Shown here: positions 9,780 to 18,818 of the stretch, one piece after another
How positions within the stretch are numbered: the stretch's first letter is position 1
How the letters are laid out: each line of letters opens with the position of its first letter
Source of the DNA: Accumulibacter sp.
GTDB lineage: Bacteria; Pseudomonadota; Gammaproteobacteria; Burkholderiales; Rhodocyclaceae
Assembly: GCF_023806625.1 (NCBI RefSeq)
Contig: NZ_JAMTDX010000003.1
Span: forward strand, 1 to 51,658
Length of the DNA stretch: 51,658 nt
Direction: 5' to 3'
Translations under genes and position numbers: made by a program
The notes under the pieces: model-generated
Databases searched by the model: none
Told to the model about the DNA's origin: nothing
What the model saw: the letters and a program-made list of their open reading frames with translations, nothing else

Positions 9780-11378
9780 TCAGGACTCGACGAAACGGCC
9801 CTTGAGGGCAAACAGGCCCTGCGGACGCTTCTGGATGAACAGGATGATGAACACCAGGACGACGATCTTGGCGATGACCGCTCCGGTCCACCCTTCGAGG
9901 AACTTGGTGACCACCCCAAGGCCGAGCGCGGCCCAGACCGCCCCGGCGAGTTGTCCGACGCCGCCGAGGACGACGACCATGAACGAATCGACGATGTAGC
10001 CCTGGCCCATGTCCGGGCCAACGTTGGCGATCTGCGACAGCGCCACACCACCGAGCCCGGCGATTCCCGCGCCGAGGCCGAAAGCCAGCGTGTCGACGCG
10101 CCCCGTCGGAACACCGACGCAGCCGGCCATCGCGCGGTTCTGCGTCACCGCCCGGACGAACATGCCCAGACGCGAAAGGTTGAGCATCGCCCACATCGCC
10201 GCGAGAACGGCGATCGAGAAGGCCACGATGATGATCCGGTTCCACGGCAGGACGAGGTTCGGCAGCAGTTCGACGCCGCCGGCCATCCACGCCGGGTTGG
10301 CGACCTCGACGTTCTGGGCGCCGAACAGGCTGCGTGCCACCTGCATCAGGAACAGCGAAATGCCCCAGGTGGCGAGCAGCGTTTCGAGCGGCCGACCGTA
10401 CAGATGGCGGATCACCACCCGCTCCATCAGCACGCCGACGAGGGCCGCGGAGACGAAGGCGACCGGCACCGCCGCCGGCAGGTACCAGTCGACGGCGCCC
10501 GGGAAATGGGTGCGGAAGACGCCCTGGACGAGCCAAGTCGAATAGGCGCCGACCATCAGCAGTTCACCGTGGGCCATGTTGATCACCCCCATCACGCCGT
10601 AGGTGATCGCCAGGCCGAGCGCGGCGAGCAGCAGGATCGAGCCAAGCGACAATCCGGTGAACGCACGACCGAGGCCGTCAGCCCAGGCGAGACGCCGTTC
10701 GATCTCGCGGATCGACGTTCCGGCCGCGGCGCGCACCGCGCCGTCCGGCTCGACCCAGCCATCGCCGCGCTTCTCGGTCAGCGGCAGGAGCAACTGGCGA
10801 ACTCGCGGATCGCTGCTCTCGCCGAGGGTGCGCACCGCCGCCTGACGAACGCCGGCGTCGGACGAAGTCAGGCTGGCCTGAGCGTGGGCCATGCGCAGCC
10901 GCCCGACGATCTCTGGGTCGGTCTCGGCGGCGAGCGCCTTGTCGAGCAACGGCAGCAGGCTCGCGTCGGCGCCGGCCGCGACTTCGTGGGCGGCCTGCAG
11001 GCGCTGGTCGCGGTCGTTCGAGAACAGCCGCAACGCGGCCAGCGCACTGGCCAGTTCCCGGCGCACGCGGTTGTTGATGTTGATCGCTTCGAGGTTCGCC
11101 GGAGGCGGGGTGATCTCGCGCCCGGTCGCCGCGTCGACAACCCGCTGGCCATCGATGATCACCAGCCGATTGCCTGCGGCGACGGCCAGCGAGTCGCTGG
11201 CCAACGCACCGAGCACGGGCAGCGCCTCATCGGGGGCGCTGCGCGCCAGCGCGCCGATCGCCTCGATCCGCTGCTCGGAATCGTCGGCGGCCAGCGGCGC
11301 GAGCAGGGCCGGATCGATCGCCGCCTGGCACGAGCCGCCGAGCAACCAGCCACAGAGCAGTAGTCCGGTGATGCGCAT
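9780..11378 (-). CDS. urtB: Urea ABC transporter permease UrtB
   Basis: UrtB is the LivH-type permease. The 532-residue protein has the two-part layout of proteobacterial UrtB: a signal peptide (residues 1-19) and a helical, HEAT-like periplasmic N-terminal region to about 230, then the membrane domain beginning GLSLGSILLLAALGLAITYGVMG, with NMAHGELLMVGAY, RAVTQNRAMAGCVGV and the EAA-like loop VLGGVGQLAGAVWAALGLG. GGAAGAG-like purines (GGAAGAGAC) precede the ATG. A hairpin separates it from urtA. Confidence 0.95.
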   Translation of the reverse strand: MRITGLLLCGWLLGGSCQAAIDPALLAPLAADDSEQRIEAIGALARSAPDEALPVLGALASDSLAVAAGNRLVIIDGQRVVDAATGREITPPPANLEAININNRVRRELASALAALRLFSNDRDQRLQAAHEVAAGADASLLPLLDKALAAETDPEIVGRLRMAHAQASLTSSDAGVRQAAVRTLGESSDPRVRQLLLPLTEKRGDGWVEPDGAVRAAAGTSIREIERRLAWADGLGRAFTGLSLGSILLLAALGLAITYGVMGVINMAHGELLMVGAYSTWLVQGVFRTHFPGAVDWYLPAAVPVAFVSAALVGVLMERVVIRHLYGRPLETLLATWGISLFLMQVARSLFGAQNVEVANPAWMAGGVELLPNLVLPWNRIIIVAFSIAVLAAMWAMLNLSRLGMFVRAVTQNRAMAGCVGVPTGRVDTLAFGLGAGIAGLGGVALSQIANVGPDMGQGYIVDSFMVVVLGGVGQLAGAVWAALGLGVVTKFLEGWTGAVIAKIVVLVFIILFIQKRPQGLFALKGRFVES

Positions 11379-11397
11379 GTCTCTTCCGATCGAAAAG

Positions 11398-11424
11398 CCC
11401 TCTCCCGGGGGGGTCGGGAGAGGG
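11398..11424 (-). terminator. Attenuating stem-loop between urtA and urtB
   Basis: In the direction of transcription the sequence folds as CCCTCTCCCG, a 7-nt C-rich loop, CGGGAGAGGG, followed by CTTTTCG. The 10-bp perfect stem with a short T-run fits a weak intrinsic terminator. A partial terminator after the first gene would keep the periplasmic binding protein in excess over the membrane components, a common arrangement in ABC import operons. Confidence 0.65.
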
Positions 11425-11468
11425 AGTGTGCCGAGTCACCCGGACGGCGACTCGTGAAACGCGGGCGA

Positions 11469-12737
11469 TTACTTGCCTTCCGGCTCGTCCTTCTTCTTGT
11501 CGTTACCCGGAATGAACGGGCTCCACGGCTGGGCGCGGATCGGGCCCTTGGACTTCCAGACCACGTTGAACTGGCCGTCGGCGCGGATCTCGCCGATGAA
11601 CACGGGCTTCCACAGATGGTGGTTGGTTTCGTCCATCTTGAGCGTGTAGCCGGACGGGGCGGCGAAGTTCTGGCCCGCGACCGCCGGAATCACCTTGTCG
11701 ACGTCGGTCGACTTGGCCTTCTCGACGGCCTGCTTCCACATGTGGATGCCGACGTAGGTCGCTTCCATCGGGTCGTTGGTGACCACCGTCTTGGCGTTCG
11801 GCAGCTTCTGCTTGATCGCCCAGTCCTTGTACGCCTTGACGAACTTCTCGTTCTGCGGGTTCTTCAGCGACATGAAGTAGTTCCAGGCCGCGAGGTGGCC
11901 GACCAGCGGCTTGGTATCGACGCCACGCAGTTCTTCCTCGCCGACCGAGAAGGCGACGACCGGGACGTCGGTGGCCTTCAGGCCGGCGTTGCCAAGTTCC
12001 TTGTAGAACGGCACGTTGGAGTCGCCGTTGATGGTCGACACGACGGCGGTCTTCTTGCCCTCGGAAGCGAACTTCTTGATCTTGGCGATGATCGTCTGGT
12101 AGTCGCTATGCCCGAAGGGCGTGTATTCCTCCATGATGTCGGCCTCGGCGACGCCCTTCGACTTGAGGAAGGCGCGCAGGATCTTGTTCGTCGTCCGCGG
12201 ATACACGTAGTCGGTACCGAGCAGGACGAAGCGCTTGGCTTCTCCGCCCTCCTTGCTCATCAGGTACTCGACCGCCGGAATCGCCTGCTGGTTTGGCGCC
12301 GCGCCGGTATAGAAGACGTTGCGCTCGAGTTCCTCGCCTTCGTACTGCACGGGATAGAAGAGCAGTCCGTTGAGCTCCTTGAACACCGGCAGGACCGACT
12401 TGCGCGAGACCGAGGTCCAGCAGCCAAAGACCACCGCGACCTTGTCCTTGGTCAGCAGCTGGCGCGCCTTCTCGGCGAACAGCGGCCAGTTCGAGGCCGG
12501 GTCGACGACGACCGGTTCGAGCTTCTTGCCGAGCACGCCGCCGGACTTGTTGATCTCGTCGATGGTCATCAGCGCGGTTTCCTTGAGCGCCGTTTCGGAA
12601 ATGGCCATCGTTCCGGACAACGAGTGGAGGATGCCGACCTTGATCGTTTCGGCTGCGTGCGCGGTGAACGAAACGAGGCCGAAAGCGGCGGTGACGGCGG
12701 CAGCACCGACGGTCTTCATGAAGTGGCGACGGATCAT
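11469..12737 (-). CDS. urtA: Urea ABC transporter substrate-binding protein UrtA
   Basis: UrtA is the periplasmic urea-binding protein that feeds UrtBC. The 422-residue product starts with a Tat signal: RRHFMK at residues 3-8, a hydrophobic stretch and AHAAE, so export is probably after folding. Family motifs include IKVGILHSLSGTMAISE, VFGCWTSVSRKSVLPV, LFYPVQYEGEE and LLGTDYVYPRTTN, characteristic of UrtA rather than LivJ/K. The ATG at 12735-12737 is preceded by AGAGGAG. It is the first gene of the urt-ure unit and has a sigma-54 promoter about 60 bp upstream. Confidence 0.96.
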   Translation of the reverse strand: MIRRHFMKTVGAAAVTAAFGLVSFTAHAAETIKVGILHSLSGTMAISETALKETALMTIDEINKSGGVLGKKLEPVVVDPASNWPLFAEKARQLLTKDKVAVVFGCWTSVSRKSVLPVFKELNGLLFYPVQYEGEELERNVFYTGAAPNQQAIPAVEYLMSKEGGEAKRFVLLGTDYVYPRTTNKILRAFLKSKGVAEADIMEEYTPFGHSDYQTIIAKIKKFASEGKKTAVVSTINGDSNVPFYKELGNAGLKATDVPVVAFSVGEEELRGVDTKPLVGHLAAWNYFMSLKNPQNEKFVKAYKDWAIKQKLPNAKTVVTNDPMEATYVGIHMWKQAVEKAKSTDVDKVIPAVAGQNFAAPSGYTLKMDETNHHLWKPVFIGEIRADGQFNVVWKSKGPIRAQPWSPFIPGNDKKKDEPEGK

Positions 12738-12795
12738 TTTCTGAACTCCTCTAGGGTTGGGAACCGGGAAGATCTTCTTCCTCGGTGGAGTCAAA

Positions 12796-12810
12796 GCAAT
12801 CGCCGTGCCA
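12796..12810 (-). promoter_or_regulatory. Sigma-54 (RpoN) promoter of urtA
   Basis: On the minus strand the bases read TGGCACGGCGATTGC, a match to the sigma-54 consensus TGGCACG-N4-TTGC at every fixed position, continuing TTTG as is often seen. Transcription would start near 12784, leaving an untranslated leader of about 47 nt before urtA. Sigma-54 control is the expected mode for nitrogen-scavenging urea transport. Confidence 0.85.
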
Positions 12811-12895
12811 GAAAGTCTCGAGGCTGTCCAACGACACGCCAAAGCGGCGTCCACAGGCCGCGGCAAGCCCCCCGAGACACCGGCAAGGCGTCGTG

Positions 12896-12935
12896 CGCAC
12901 CATTCCGGGGCACCGTCGAGCACCACCATGAGGCA
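12896..12935. promoter_or_regulatory. Two NtrC-like enhancer sites upstream of urtA
   Basis: CGCACC-ATTCC-GGGGCA (12896-12912) matches the NtrC dyad TGCACC-N5-GGTGCA at 10 of 12 half-site positions. AGCACC-ACCAT-GAGGCA (12919-12935) matches at 9 of 12. Their centres are 23 bp apart, about two helical turns, and lie about 120 and 143 bp upstream of the predicted sigma-54 start, the usual enhancer distance. The assignment rests on this positional logic; no binding data exist. Confidence 0.5.
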
Positions 12936-13190
12936 TCGCCCCCCGCCGCCGAGAACGAGCCGCAGCAGCGGGGTTCTCCGAGCGCTCCGCGCTTTCCGGT
13001 GATCGCCAGCCGAAGCCGTCTGCGCGCCACTTGAAGCCGGCGCTTCCGCCCCCAGATTCCGGACTGGAACGAGCTACCGCGAAGCGCATTGGCGATCTTC
13101 CCGCTCAGGCCCGCAACCAGGACAGGCGCGCGCCTGGGTGGGCCTGACGGCGCGAGCCCCGCTCGCAGACCACGCACCGACCCGCGGGGA
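12936..13190. other. Divergent spacer between urtA regulatory region and Hsp70-like gene
   Basis: No coding frame here is convincing. GGGGA sits directly before the ATG of the Hsp70-like gene at 13191. I saw no clear sigma-70 or heat-shock (CTTGAA / CCCCAT) promoter in it for the plus strand. Confidence 0.4.
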
Positions 13191-16001
13191 ATGATGAACA
13201 AAGCGTACATCGTCGGGATCGACCTCGGCACGAGCAACACGGTCGTCGCGTACAGCGCGCCAGGCACCGGGCAGATCGAGCTGCTGGCGATCGAACAGCT
13301 CGTTGGCCTCGGGCAGGTCGCCGCCAAACCTCTCCTGCCCTCGGCACGCTACCACCCGGCAGCGGGAGAAATCGGCACCAGCGAGGCGCAGCTTCCGTGG
13401 ACGCCGGCGGAGAGCGCCGAGGCGGCGATCACCGGCCAGCTGGCGATCGAGCTCGGCGCCCGGGTACCCGGCCGCCTGGTCGCCAGCGCCAAGAGCTGGC
13501 TATCGCACGCCGCGGTCGATCGCCTGGCGCCGATTCTCCCGTGGGGGGCCGACGAAAGGATCGCCCGGATCTCTCCGGTCGAGGCCAGCGCGAGCTACCT
13601 CGCACACGTCCGGGCAGCGTGGACCCATCGTTTTCCCGAGGCGCCGCTCGAAGACCAGCAGGTGGTCCTGACCGTCCCGGCGTCCTTCGACGACGGCGCG
13701 CGCGCGCTGACCCTCGAAGCCGCGCGGCTCGCCGGGCTGCCGCGCGTGCGCCTGCTCGAGGAACCGCAGGCCGCGTTCTACGACTGGCTGTTCCGCCACC
13801 AGCAGCGGGTCGCCGAGGAACTCGCCGGCAGCCGGCTGCTGCTCGTCTGCGACGTCGGCGGCGGAACGACCGATCTGACGCTGATCGAGGTGTCGACCAA
13901 CGACGGCGAGCCGGAGCTGACGCGAATCGGCGTCGGCGACCATCTGATGCTCGGCGGCGACAACATGGACCTGGCCCTCACGCATCTCGTCGAGTCGCGT
14001 CTTCCGGCCAGTGACGGGCGACTGTCGGCGGCGCGCTTCTCGCAACTGAACGCGCGCTGCCGCGTCGCCAAGGAAGAACTGCTCGCCGATGACGCGCCGG
14101 CCTCGGTCCTCGTGACGCTCCTCGGCGGCGGCTCGCGACTGATCGGCAGCGCGCGAACGATCGAACTCGCTCGCGAGGACGTCCGCGAGCTGCTCGTCGA
14201 CGGTTTCTTCCCGCACTGCGCGCCCGACCAGCCGTTGCAGCAGCGACGGGCGGCGATCGTCGAGTTCGGCCTGCCCTATCCGGCGGATCCGGCGATCACC
14301 CGGCACATCGCCGCCTTCCTTCGCCGTCACGCCCATGCCGCGCAGCACGCGCTCGGCGGCGAGGCGAGCGACGGCGTGCTGCCCGTGCCCGACACGCTGC
14401 TGCTCAACGGCGGCGTCTTTCGTGCGGCGGCGCTCGCCGAGCGCGTCTGCCGGACGCTCGGCGACTGGCGCGGACAACCGTTGCGCCTGCTGCACAACGA
14501 CGATCCGGACGTTGCCGTCGCGCGCGGGGCGGTCGCCTTCGCGCTCGTTCGCCAGGGCCACGGCCGACGCATCGGCGGTGGATCGGCGCGCAGCTACTTC
14601 CTCGTTCTCGACGAACAGGGAGAGCGCCGCCGGGGCATCTGTCTGCTGCCGCGTGGCACCGACGAGGGCCAGGAGATCCGCCTCGCCGAGCGCAGCTTCA
14701 GCCTTCGTCTCGGCCAGCCGGTGCGCTTCCACCTCGCCTCGTCGGTCGGCGACACGGTTTATCGGCCAGGCGAAATCGCCAGCCTCGGCGACGATGACTT
14801 CGTTCGCCTGCCGCCGATCGCCAGCGTCGTCCAGCCGCTCGCCGGCAGCAGCCAGCGCGACGTCCGCGTCGAGCTGATCGCCGCGATGACCGAGGTCGGC
14901 ACACTCGAACTGCACTGCGTGAGCAGCGAGGACGCCACTCGCCGCTGGCTGCTCGAATTCCAGCTCCGCCAGGCGGCTGACCAGCAGGCGATCGTCTCGG
15001 CCGCGCTGCCGGCGCGTTTCGCCGACGCCCAGCAGGCGATCGACCGCCTTTTCGGGCCGAGCTCGCAACCCATCGACAGCCGCGAAGTGCGGCGCCTGCG
15101 CGGTTATCTGGAGCACCTGCTGGGCAAGCGCGACGACTGGGAGATGCCCTTGCTGCGGGCGCTGTTCGACACGCTGATGCAGCGCGCCCGTCGCCGCAGG
15201 CGCTCGTCCGAGCACGAACGCGTGTGGCTCAATCTCGCCGGATTCTGCCTTCGCCCGGGCCTCGGCTACCCGCTCGACGACTGGCGAGTCGAACAACTCT
15301 GCGAACTGCTGGCGCAGCGCCTGCAGTACGTCAACGACAGCCAGAACTGGTCGGAATGGTGGACACTCTGGCGGCGTGCGGCAGGTGGACTGCCCGCGCC
15401 GATCCAGGAGGAGATCCTCTCCGAACTCACGCCGTGGCTGCGCGCCGACACGGCACGGGTTCGCGGCCGACTGCCGACGGCCGTCGCCGGGAGTCACGAC
15501 GACATGCTGCGCCTCGTCGCCTCGCTCGAAAGACTGTCGGTCGAACGCAAGATCGAGATCGGCGACTGGCTTCTCGGACGCTTGCGCCGCTCATCCGAGA
15601 GACCGCTCGGCTGGTGGGCGCTCGGCCGCATCGGCGCGCGTCAGCCGCTCTACGGCAGCGCCCATCAGGTGGTGCCACCCGAATCCGCGAGCGGCTGGCT
15701 CGCGGCACTGCTCGAAACCGACTGGAAGAAGGTCGAACCGGCCGCCTTTGCCGCGACACAGATCGGTCGGCTGACCGGCGACCGCCTGCGCGACATCCCC
15801 GAAGCGCTGCGCCAGACGGTGATCTCGCGACTGGCCGCGATCGGTGCGCAGGCCGCGTGGACGGCGCAACTGCAGACGGTCGTCGAACTCGACAGGGCCG
15901 ACGAGCGCCGCGCCTTCGGCGAGTCGCTGCCCGCCGGTCTGCGCCTCGTCGAATCGGCAGTCGCGCCGGGCGATGCCGGAACGCGCAGCCGGCCGGGCTG
16001 A
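13191..16001 (+). CDS. Hsp70-like (DnaK-family) protein with long C-terminal region
   Basis: The 936-residue protein has an actin-like Hsp70 ATPase domain: phosphate-1 VGIDLGTSNTVVAYS near residue 9, phosphate-2 LLVCDVGGGTTDLTLIEV near 220, and the adenosine motif LLNGGVFRAAA near 405. After about residue 560 there is no standard DnaK substrate-binding domain; instead a long helical, arginine- and leucine-rich region runs to the end, resembling the DUF3731-type tail of large proteobacterial Hsp70-like proteins. The role is unknown beyond probable ATP-dependent chaperone activity. Two ATGs are adjacent (13191 and 13194). No DnaJ or GrpE gene is nearby. Confidence 0.85.
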   Translation: MMNKAYIVGIDLGTSNTVVAYSAPGTGQIELLAIEQLVGLGQVAAKPLLPSARYHPAAGEIGTSEAQLPWTPAESAEAAITGQLAIELGARVPGRLVASAKSWLSHAAVDRLAPILPWGADERIARISPVEASASYLAHVRAAWTHRFPEAPLEDQQVVLTVPASFDDGARALTLEAARLAGLPRVRLLEEPQAAFYDWLFRHQQRVAEELAGSRLLLVCDVGGGTTDLTLIEVSTNDGEPELTRIGVGDHLMLGGDNMDLALTHLVESRLPASDGRLSAARFSQLNARCRVAKEELLADDAPASVLVTLLGGGSRLIGSARTIELAREDVRELLVDGFFPHCAPDQPLQQRRAAIVEFGLPYPADPAITRHIAAFLRRHAHAAQHALGGEASDGVLPVPDTLLLNGGVFRAAALAERVCRTLGDWRGQPLRLLHNDDPDVAVARGAVAFALVRQGHGRRIGGGSARSYFLVLDEQGERRRGICLLPRGTDEGQEIRLAERSFSLRLGQPVRFHLASSVGDTVYRPGEIASLGDDDFVRLPPIASVVQPLAGSSQRDVRVELIAAMTEVGTLELHCVSSEDATRRWLLEFQLRQAADQQAIVSAALPARFADAQQAIDRLFGPSSQPIDSREVRRLRGYLEHLLGKRDDWEMPLLRALFDTLMQRARRRRRSSEHERVWLNLAGFCLRPGLGYPLDDWRVEQLCELLAQRLQYVNDSQNWSEWWTLWRRAAGGLPAPIQEEILSELTPWLRADTARVRGRLPTAVAGSHDDMLRLVASLERLSVERKIEIGDWLLGRLRRSSERPLGWWALGRIGARQPLYGSAHQVVPPESASGWLAALLETDWKKVEPAAFAATQIGRLTGDRLRDIPEALRQTVISRLAAIGAQAAWTAQLQTVVELDRADERRAFGESLPAGLRLVESAVAPGDAGTRSRPG

Positions 16002-16024
16002 GTGCCGCTCACCACCGGCAGCCG

Positions 16025-16513
16025 TCAGACGCTGCCAGCTCCCGACTGTGGAGACTTGCGCGGCGCGCCGTCGGTTGCCGGAAGCTGCAGGTCGCCGCGC
16101 CGCTCGAAAGGCAGCGCGCCGATGCCGGAGAGCTGCAGGCGGCCGCTGATCCGGTAGTCGATCCGCCCGCCCTTCTGCAACTCACGCAGCTGCTTGAGCG
16201 CGCTGCCCGCCGTGCTCGTGGCCATCACCTCGAGTATCGCTTCGCCGAAGCGCGGGACGGTCACCGGCTTGTCCGAGAGACCGGTGATGAACGGCTGTCC
16301 ATTGATCTCGACCTCGAAGCTGAGACCATTGACCGGGAGATCGACGTCGTTCGGGTTGGAAATGCGCAGCCGCAGCGCGAAACGCTGTTCGAACAGCCGC
16401 GCCTGGACGAGACTGAGTCCGGCGATGCTCACTTCGGGCTTGCGCGCGAGGCTGCCGAGACCCGCGCAACCGCCGAGGGCGACGAGGCAGAGGACGATCA
16501 GGAAGCGCTTCAC
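16025..16513 (-). CDS. LEA14-like (LEA type 2) lipoprotein
   Basis: The 162-residue product starts with a lipoprotein signal (MKRFLIVLCLVALGGCAG, lipobox L-G-G-C) and then has a single WHy/LEA14-type beta-sandwich: EVSIAGLSLVQARLFEQRF, LRISNPNDVDLPVNGLSFEV and GRIDYRISGRLQL. The N-P-N motif is typical of the family. It is probably anchored to a membrane facing the periplasm; its function is not known. The GTG start at 16513 overlaps the stop of the preceding dehydrogenase gene (GTGA), an odd pairing of an envelope protein with cytoplasmic dehydrogenases. Confidence 0.8.
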   Translation of the reverse strand: MKRFLIVLCLVALGGCAGLGSLARKPEVSIAGLSLVQARLFEQRFALRLRISNPNDVDLPVNGLSFEVEINGQPFITGLSDKPVTVPRFGEAILEVMATSTAGSALKQLRELQKGGRIDYRISGRLQLSGIGALPFERRGDLQLPATDGAPRKSPQSGAGSV

Positions 16514-17379
16514 CGGCTGCCGGCCTCGAGCACCCGGAGCAGTGCCGCGCTGTCGCAGCGGCCGAGACCCATGGCCATCAGCGCATTGAGCTGCTGGCTG
16601 ACCTGCGCCGAAACGGGCATCGGCAACCCTCGGCGATGCGCTTCGTCGAGGACCACCGCGTAGTCCTTGTGATGCAGTCGCGCTTCGACACCGGCCACGA
16701 AATCGCGCTCGACCATCTTGCCGCCCATCACCTCGAGCACCCGGCTGGCCGCCGAACCGCCGGCCAGCGCGAGGCGCACACGATGCGCGTCGGCGCCTGC
16801 GCAACGGGCGAAGTGCAGCGCCTCGGCGATCGCCTGGAGCGTACCGACCATGACCATCTGATTGCAGACCTTGGCGACCTGACCCGCACCACTCTCGCCG
16901 ACATGGACGATCGTCGTGGCGAGGCGTTCGAAGAGCGGTCGCACGCGATCGAGTGCGCGCTTCGGCCCGCCGACCATGATCGACAGGCTTGCCGCGAGCG
17001 CCCCCTGCTCGCCGCCCGAGACCGGCGCATCGAGCATGTCGACGCCACGCGCCGCCAGCCGCCGGGCCAGCGAACGCGCCGTCTCGGGGGCGATCGAACT
17101 CATGTCGACGACGATCGAACCGACGACCAGGCCTGCGTCGAGGCCGTCGCGCCCGAAAACGACCTGCTCGACGTCACTCCCCGCAGTGAGCATCGTGAAC
17201 ACGACCTCGCAGCGATCGGCCACGGCCGCCGGCGTCGCGCACCCGACGGCTCCAGCATCGACCAGCGGTGCCGCGGCCGCCGGCCTTCTCGCCCAGACCG
17301 CGAGATCGTGCCCGGCGGCCAGCAGGTGCCCGGCCATCGGCCGCCCCATCACGCCGAGGCCGATGAAGCCGACGCGCAT
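16510..17379 (-). CDS. 3-hydroxyisobutyrate dehydrogenase family NAD(P)-dependent oxidoreductase (copy 2)
   Basis: The 289-residue protein is a beta-hydroxyacid dehydrogenase: dinucleotide motif VGFIGLGVMGRPMAGHLLAAG at the N-terminus, the substrate signature DAPVSGGEQGALAASL near residue 120, and the catalytic lysine in GAGQVAKVCNQM near 170. Members reduce tartronate semialdehyde or oxidise 3-hydroxyisobutyrate; sequence alone does not decide. It follows a close paralogue with a one-base TGATG overlap, so the two are co-translated. No glyoxylate carboligase or valine pathway gene is visible nearby to fix the substrate. Confidence 0.88.
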   Translation of the reverse strand: MRVGFIGLGVMGRPMAGHLLAAGHDLAVWARRPAAAAPLVDAGAVGCATPAAVADRCEVVFTMLTAGSDVEQVVFGRDGLDAGLVVGSIVVDMSSIAPETARSLARRLAARGVDMLDAPVSGGEQGALAASLSIMVGGPKRALDRVRPLFERLATTIVHVGESGAGQVAKVCNQMVMVGTLQAIAEALHFARCAGADAHRVRLALAGGSAASRVLEVMGGKMVERDFVAGVEARLHHKDYAVVLDEAHRRGLPMPVSAQVSQQLNALMAMGLGRCDSAALLRVLEAGSR

Positions 17380-18257
17380 CAACTCGCTGCGCCGGACAGG
17401 CGTTCCAGCAGCTTGAGAACGGCGATCGAATCCTCTTCGCCGAGTCCGGAACCGACCATCGCGTTGTACATCTGCGCGGTCGCCGCAGAAACCGGCAGGC
17501 ACAGGCCCAGTTCGTGCGCGCTCTGCATGACGATGTTCATGTCCTTCTGGTGCATCCACGACTTGAAACCAGGCCGGAAGTCGCGGTCGAGCATCCGCTG
17601 CCCATGGTTCTCGAGGATCCGCGAATAGGCGAAGCCGCCGAGCAGCGCCTCGCGGACGCGAGCGGGATCGACGCCGCTGCGCGCGGCGAAGTTGAGCGCC
17701 TCGGCGACGGTCAGCACGCCGACACCGGTGACGATCTGGTTCGCCGCCTTGGCCACCTGGCCGGCGCCCGACTCGCCGACATGGACGATGTTCCGTCCGA
17801 TGCTCGCGAAGGCTGGCCGGGCCCTTTCGAAAGCGGCCGCGCTGCCGCCGACCATGATCGACAGCGTGCCGGCAACCGCGCCGACCTCGCCGCCCGAGAC
17901 CGGGGCGTCGAGGAAATCGATGCCCTGCTCGAGCAGCCGGGCCGCGATCGAGCGCGCCGCCGCCGGGCGGATCGTGCTCATGTCCACGGCGACCAGTCCG
18001 GCCTTGCCGGCACTGGCCACGCCGCGCTCGCCGAGCATCACCTGTTCGACGTCCGGCGCATCGGCGACCATCGAAATCACCAGGTCGACCCCGCCGGCCA
18101 GCGCCGCCGGGCTCGCTGCGCCCCTCGCTCCGGCGTCGAGCAGCGGCTGCATCGATTCGGCTCGCCGCGCCCAGACGGCGAGCTGATGACCGCCGTTCAG
18201 CAGGTTTAGGGCCATCGGGCGCCCCATGATTCCCAGACCGATGAATCCGATTTTCAT
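17379..18257 (-). CDS. 2-hydroxy-3-oxopropionate reductase-like dehydrogenase (copy 1)
   Basis: The 292-residue protein has IGFIGLGIMGRPMALNLLNGG for NAD(P) binding, FLDAPVSGGEVGAVAGTLSIM as substrate signature, the catalytic lysine in GAGQVAKAANQI, and KSWMHQKDMNIV, a pattern common in tartronate semialdehyde reductases (GarR/GlxR). Copy 2 downstream is a clear paralogue with the same motifs but a changed DF-x-x-G region (FVAGVEARLHHKDYAV). The arrangement suggests a tandem duplication with divergence of substrate range. Confidence 0.88.
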   Translation of the reverse strand: MKIGFIGLGIMGRPMALNLLNGGHQLAVWARRAESMQPLLDAGARGAASPAALAGGVDLVISMVADAPDVEQVMLGERGVASAGKAGLVAVDMSTIRPAAARSIAARLLEQGIDFLDAPVSGGEVGAVAGTLSIMVGGSAAAFERARPAFASIGRNIVHVGESGAGQVAKAANQIVTGVGVLTVAEALNFAARSGVDPARVREALLGGFAYSRILENHGQRMLDRDFRPGFKSWMHQKDMNIVMQSAHELGLCLPVSAATAQMYNAMVGSGLGEEDSIAVLKLLERLSGAAS

Positions 18258-18347
18258 TGACTCTCTCCGCTCGACCGCCAGACGACACCGACCGGCGAGT
18301 TTAGCAAGAATCGACCGGGACCGGTCGGGCGGACGAGCGACTGCGCG

Positions 18348-18761
18348 TCAGCCGACAACGGTGACCACGACACGCCGGCGATGGGCGATCGTCCGGTGTT
18401 CCCAGAGATAAATCCCCTGCCAGGTCCCGAGGAGCAGGCGGCCATCGGCGACCGGGACCGACACCGCGGCCCCCGCGACGATGTTCCGGCCATGCGCGGC
18501 CATGTCGTCGTCGCCTTCGTCGTCGTGCCGATACGCCGGATCACCGTCCGGCGCCCAGCGCGCGGCCAAGGTTTCCAGGTCGCGGCGCACCGACGGGTCG
18601 GCGTTCTCGGTCAGCACCACCGAGCAGCTGGTGTGCTGGACGAAAACGTGGGCCAGCCCGCAGCTCACGCCGGCCGCGCGCACGACCCGCGCAACCTCGC
18701 CGGTGATCTCCAGCGTTCCGCGGCCGTGAGTATGAAATTCAAGGCTTTGCTGATGGGTCAC
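18348..18761 (-). CDS. UPF0047/YjbQ family protein (complete motif set)
   Basis: The 137-residue protein is a YjbQ-type single-domain enzyme with all family motifs: [20 protein letters not shown], the histidine- and acid-rich loop [13 protein letters not shown], and [12 protein letters not shown] near the C-terminus. The family is annotated as secondary thiamine-phosphate synthase after a genetic rescue activity; the true role is unsettled. It is 57 bp downstream of the DUF924 gene. A second, divergent member lies at 20767-21174. Confidence 0.88.
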   Translation of the reverse strand: MTHQQSLEFHTHGRGTLEITGEVARVVRAAGVSCGLAHVFVQHTSCSVVLTENADPSVRRDLETLAARWAPDGDPAYRHDDEGDDDMAAHGRNIVAGAAVSVPVADGRLLLGTWQGIYLWEHRTIAHRRRVVVTVVG

Positions 18762-18818
18762 GGGGCCCTCTCCTCGAGGCGAGTGCGGCAGTTGTGCACT
18801 CCGGCAGGCGGCCGATGC

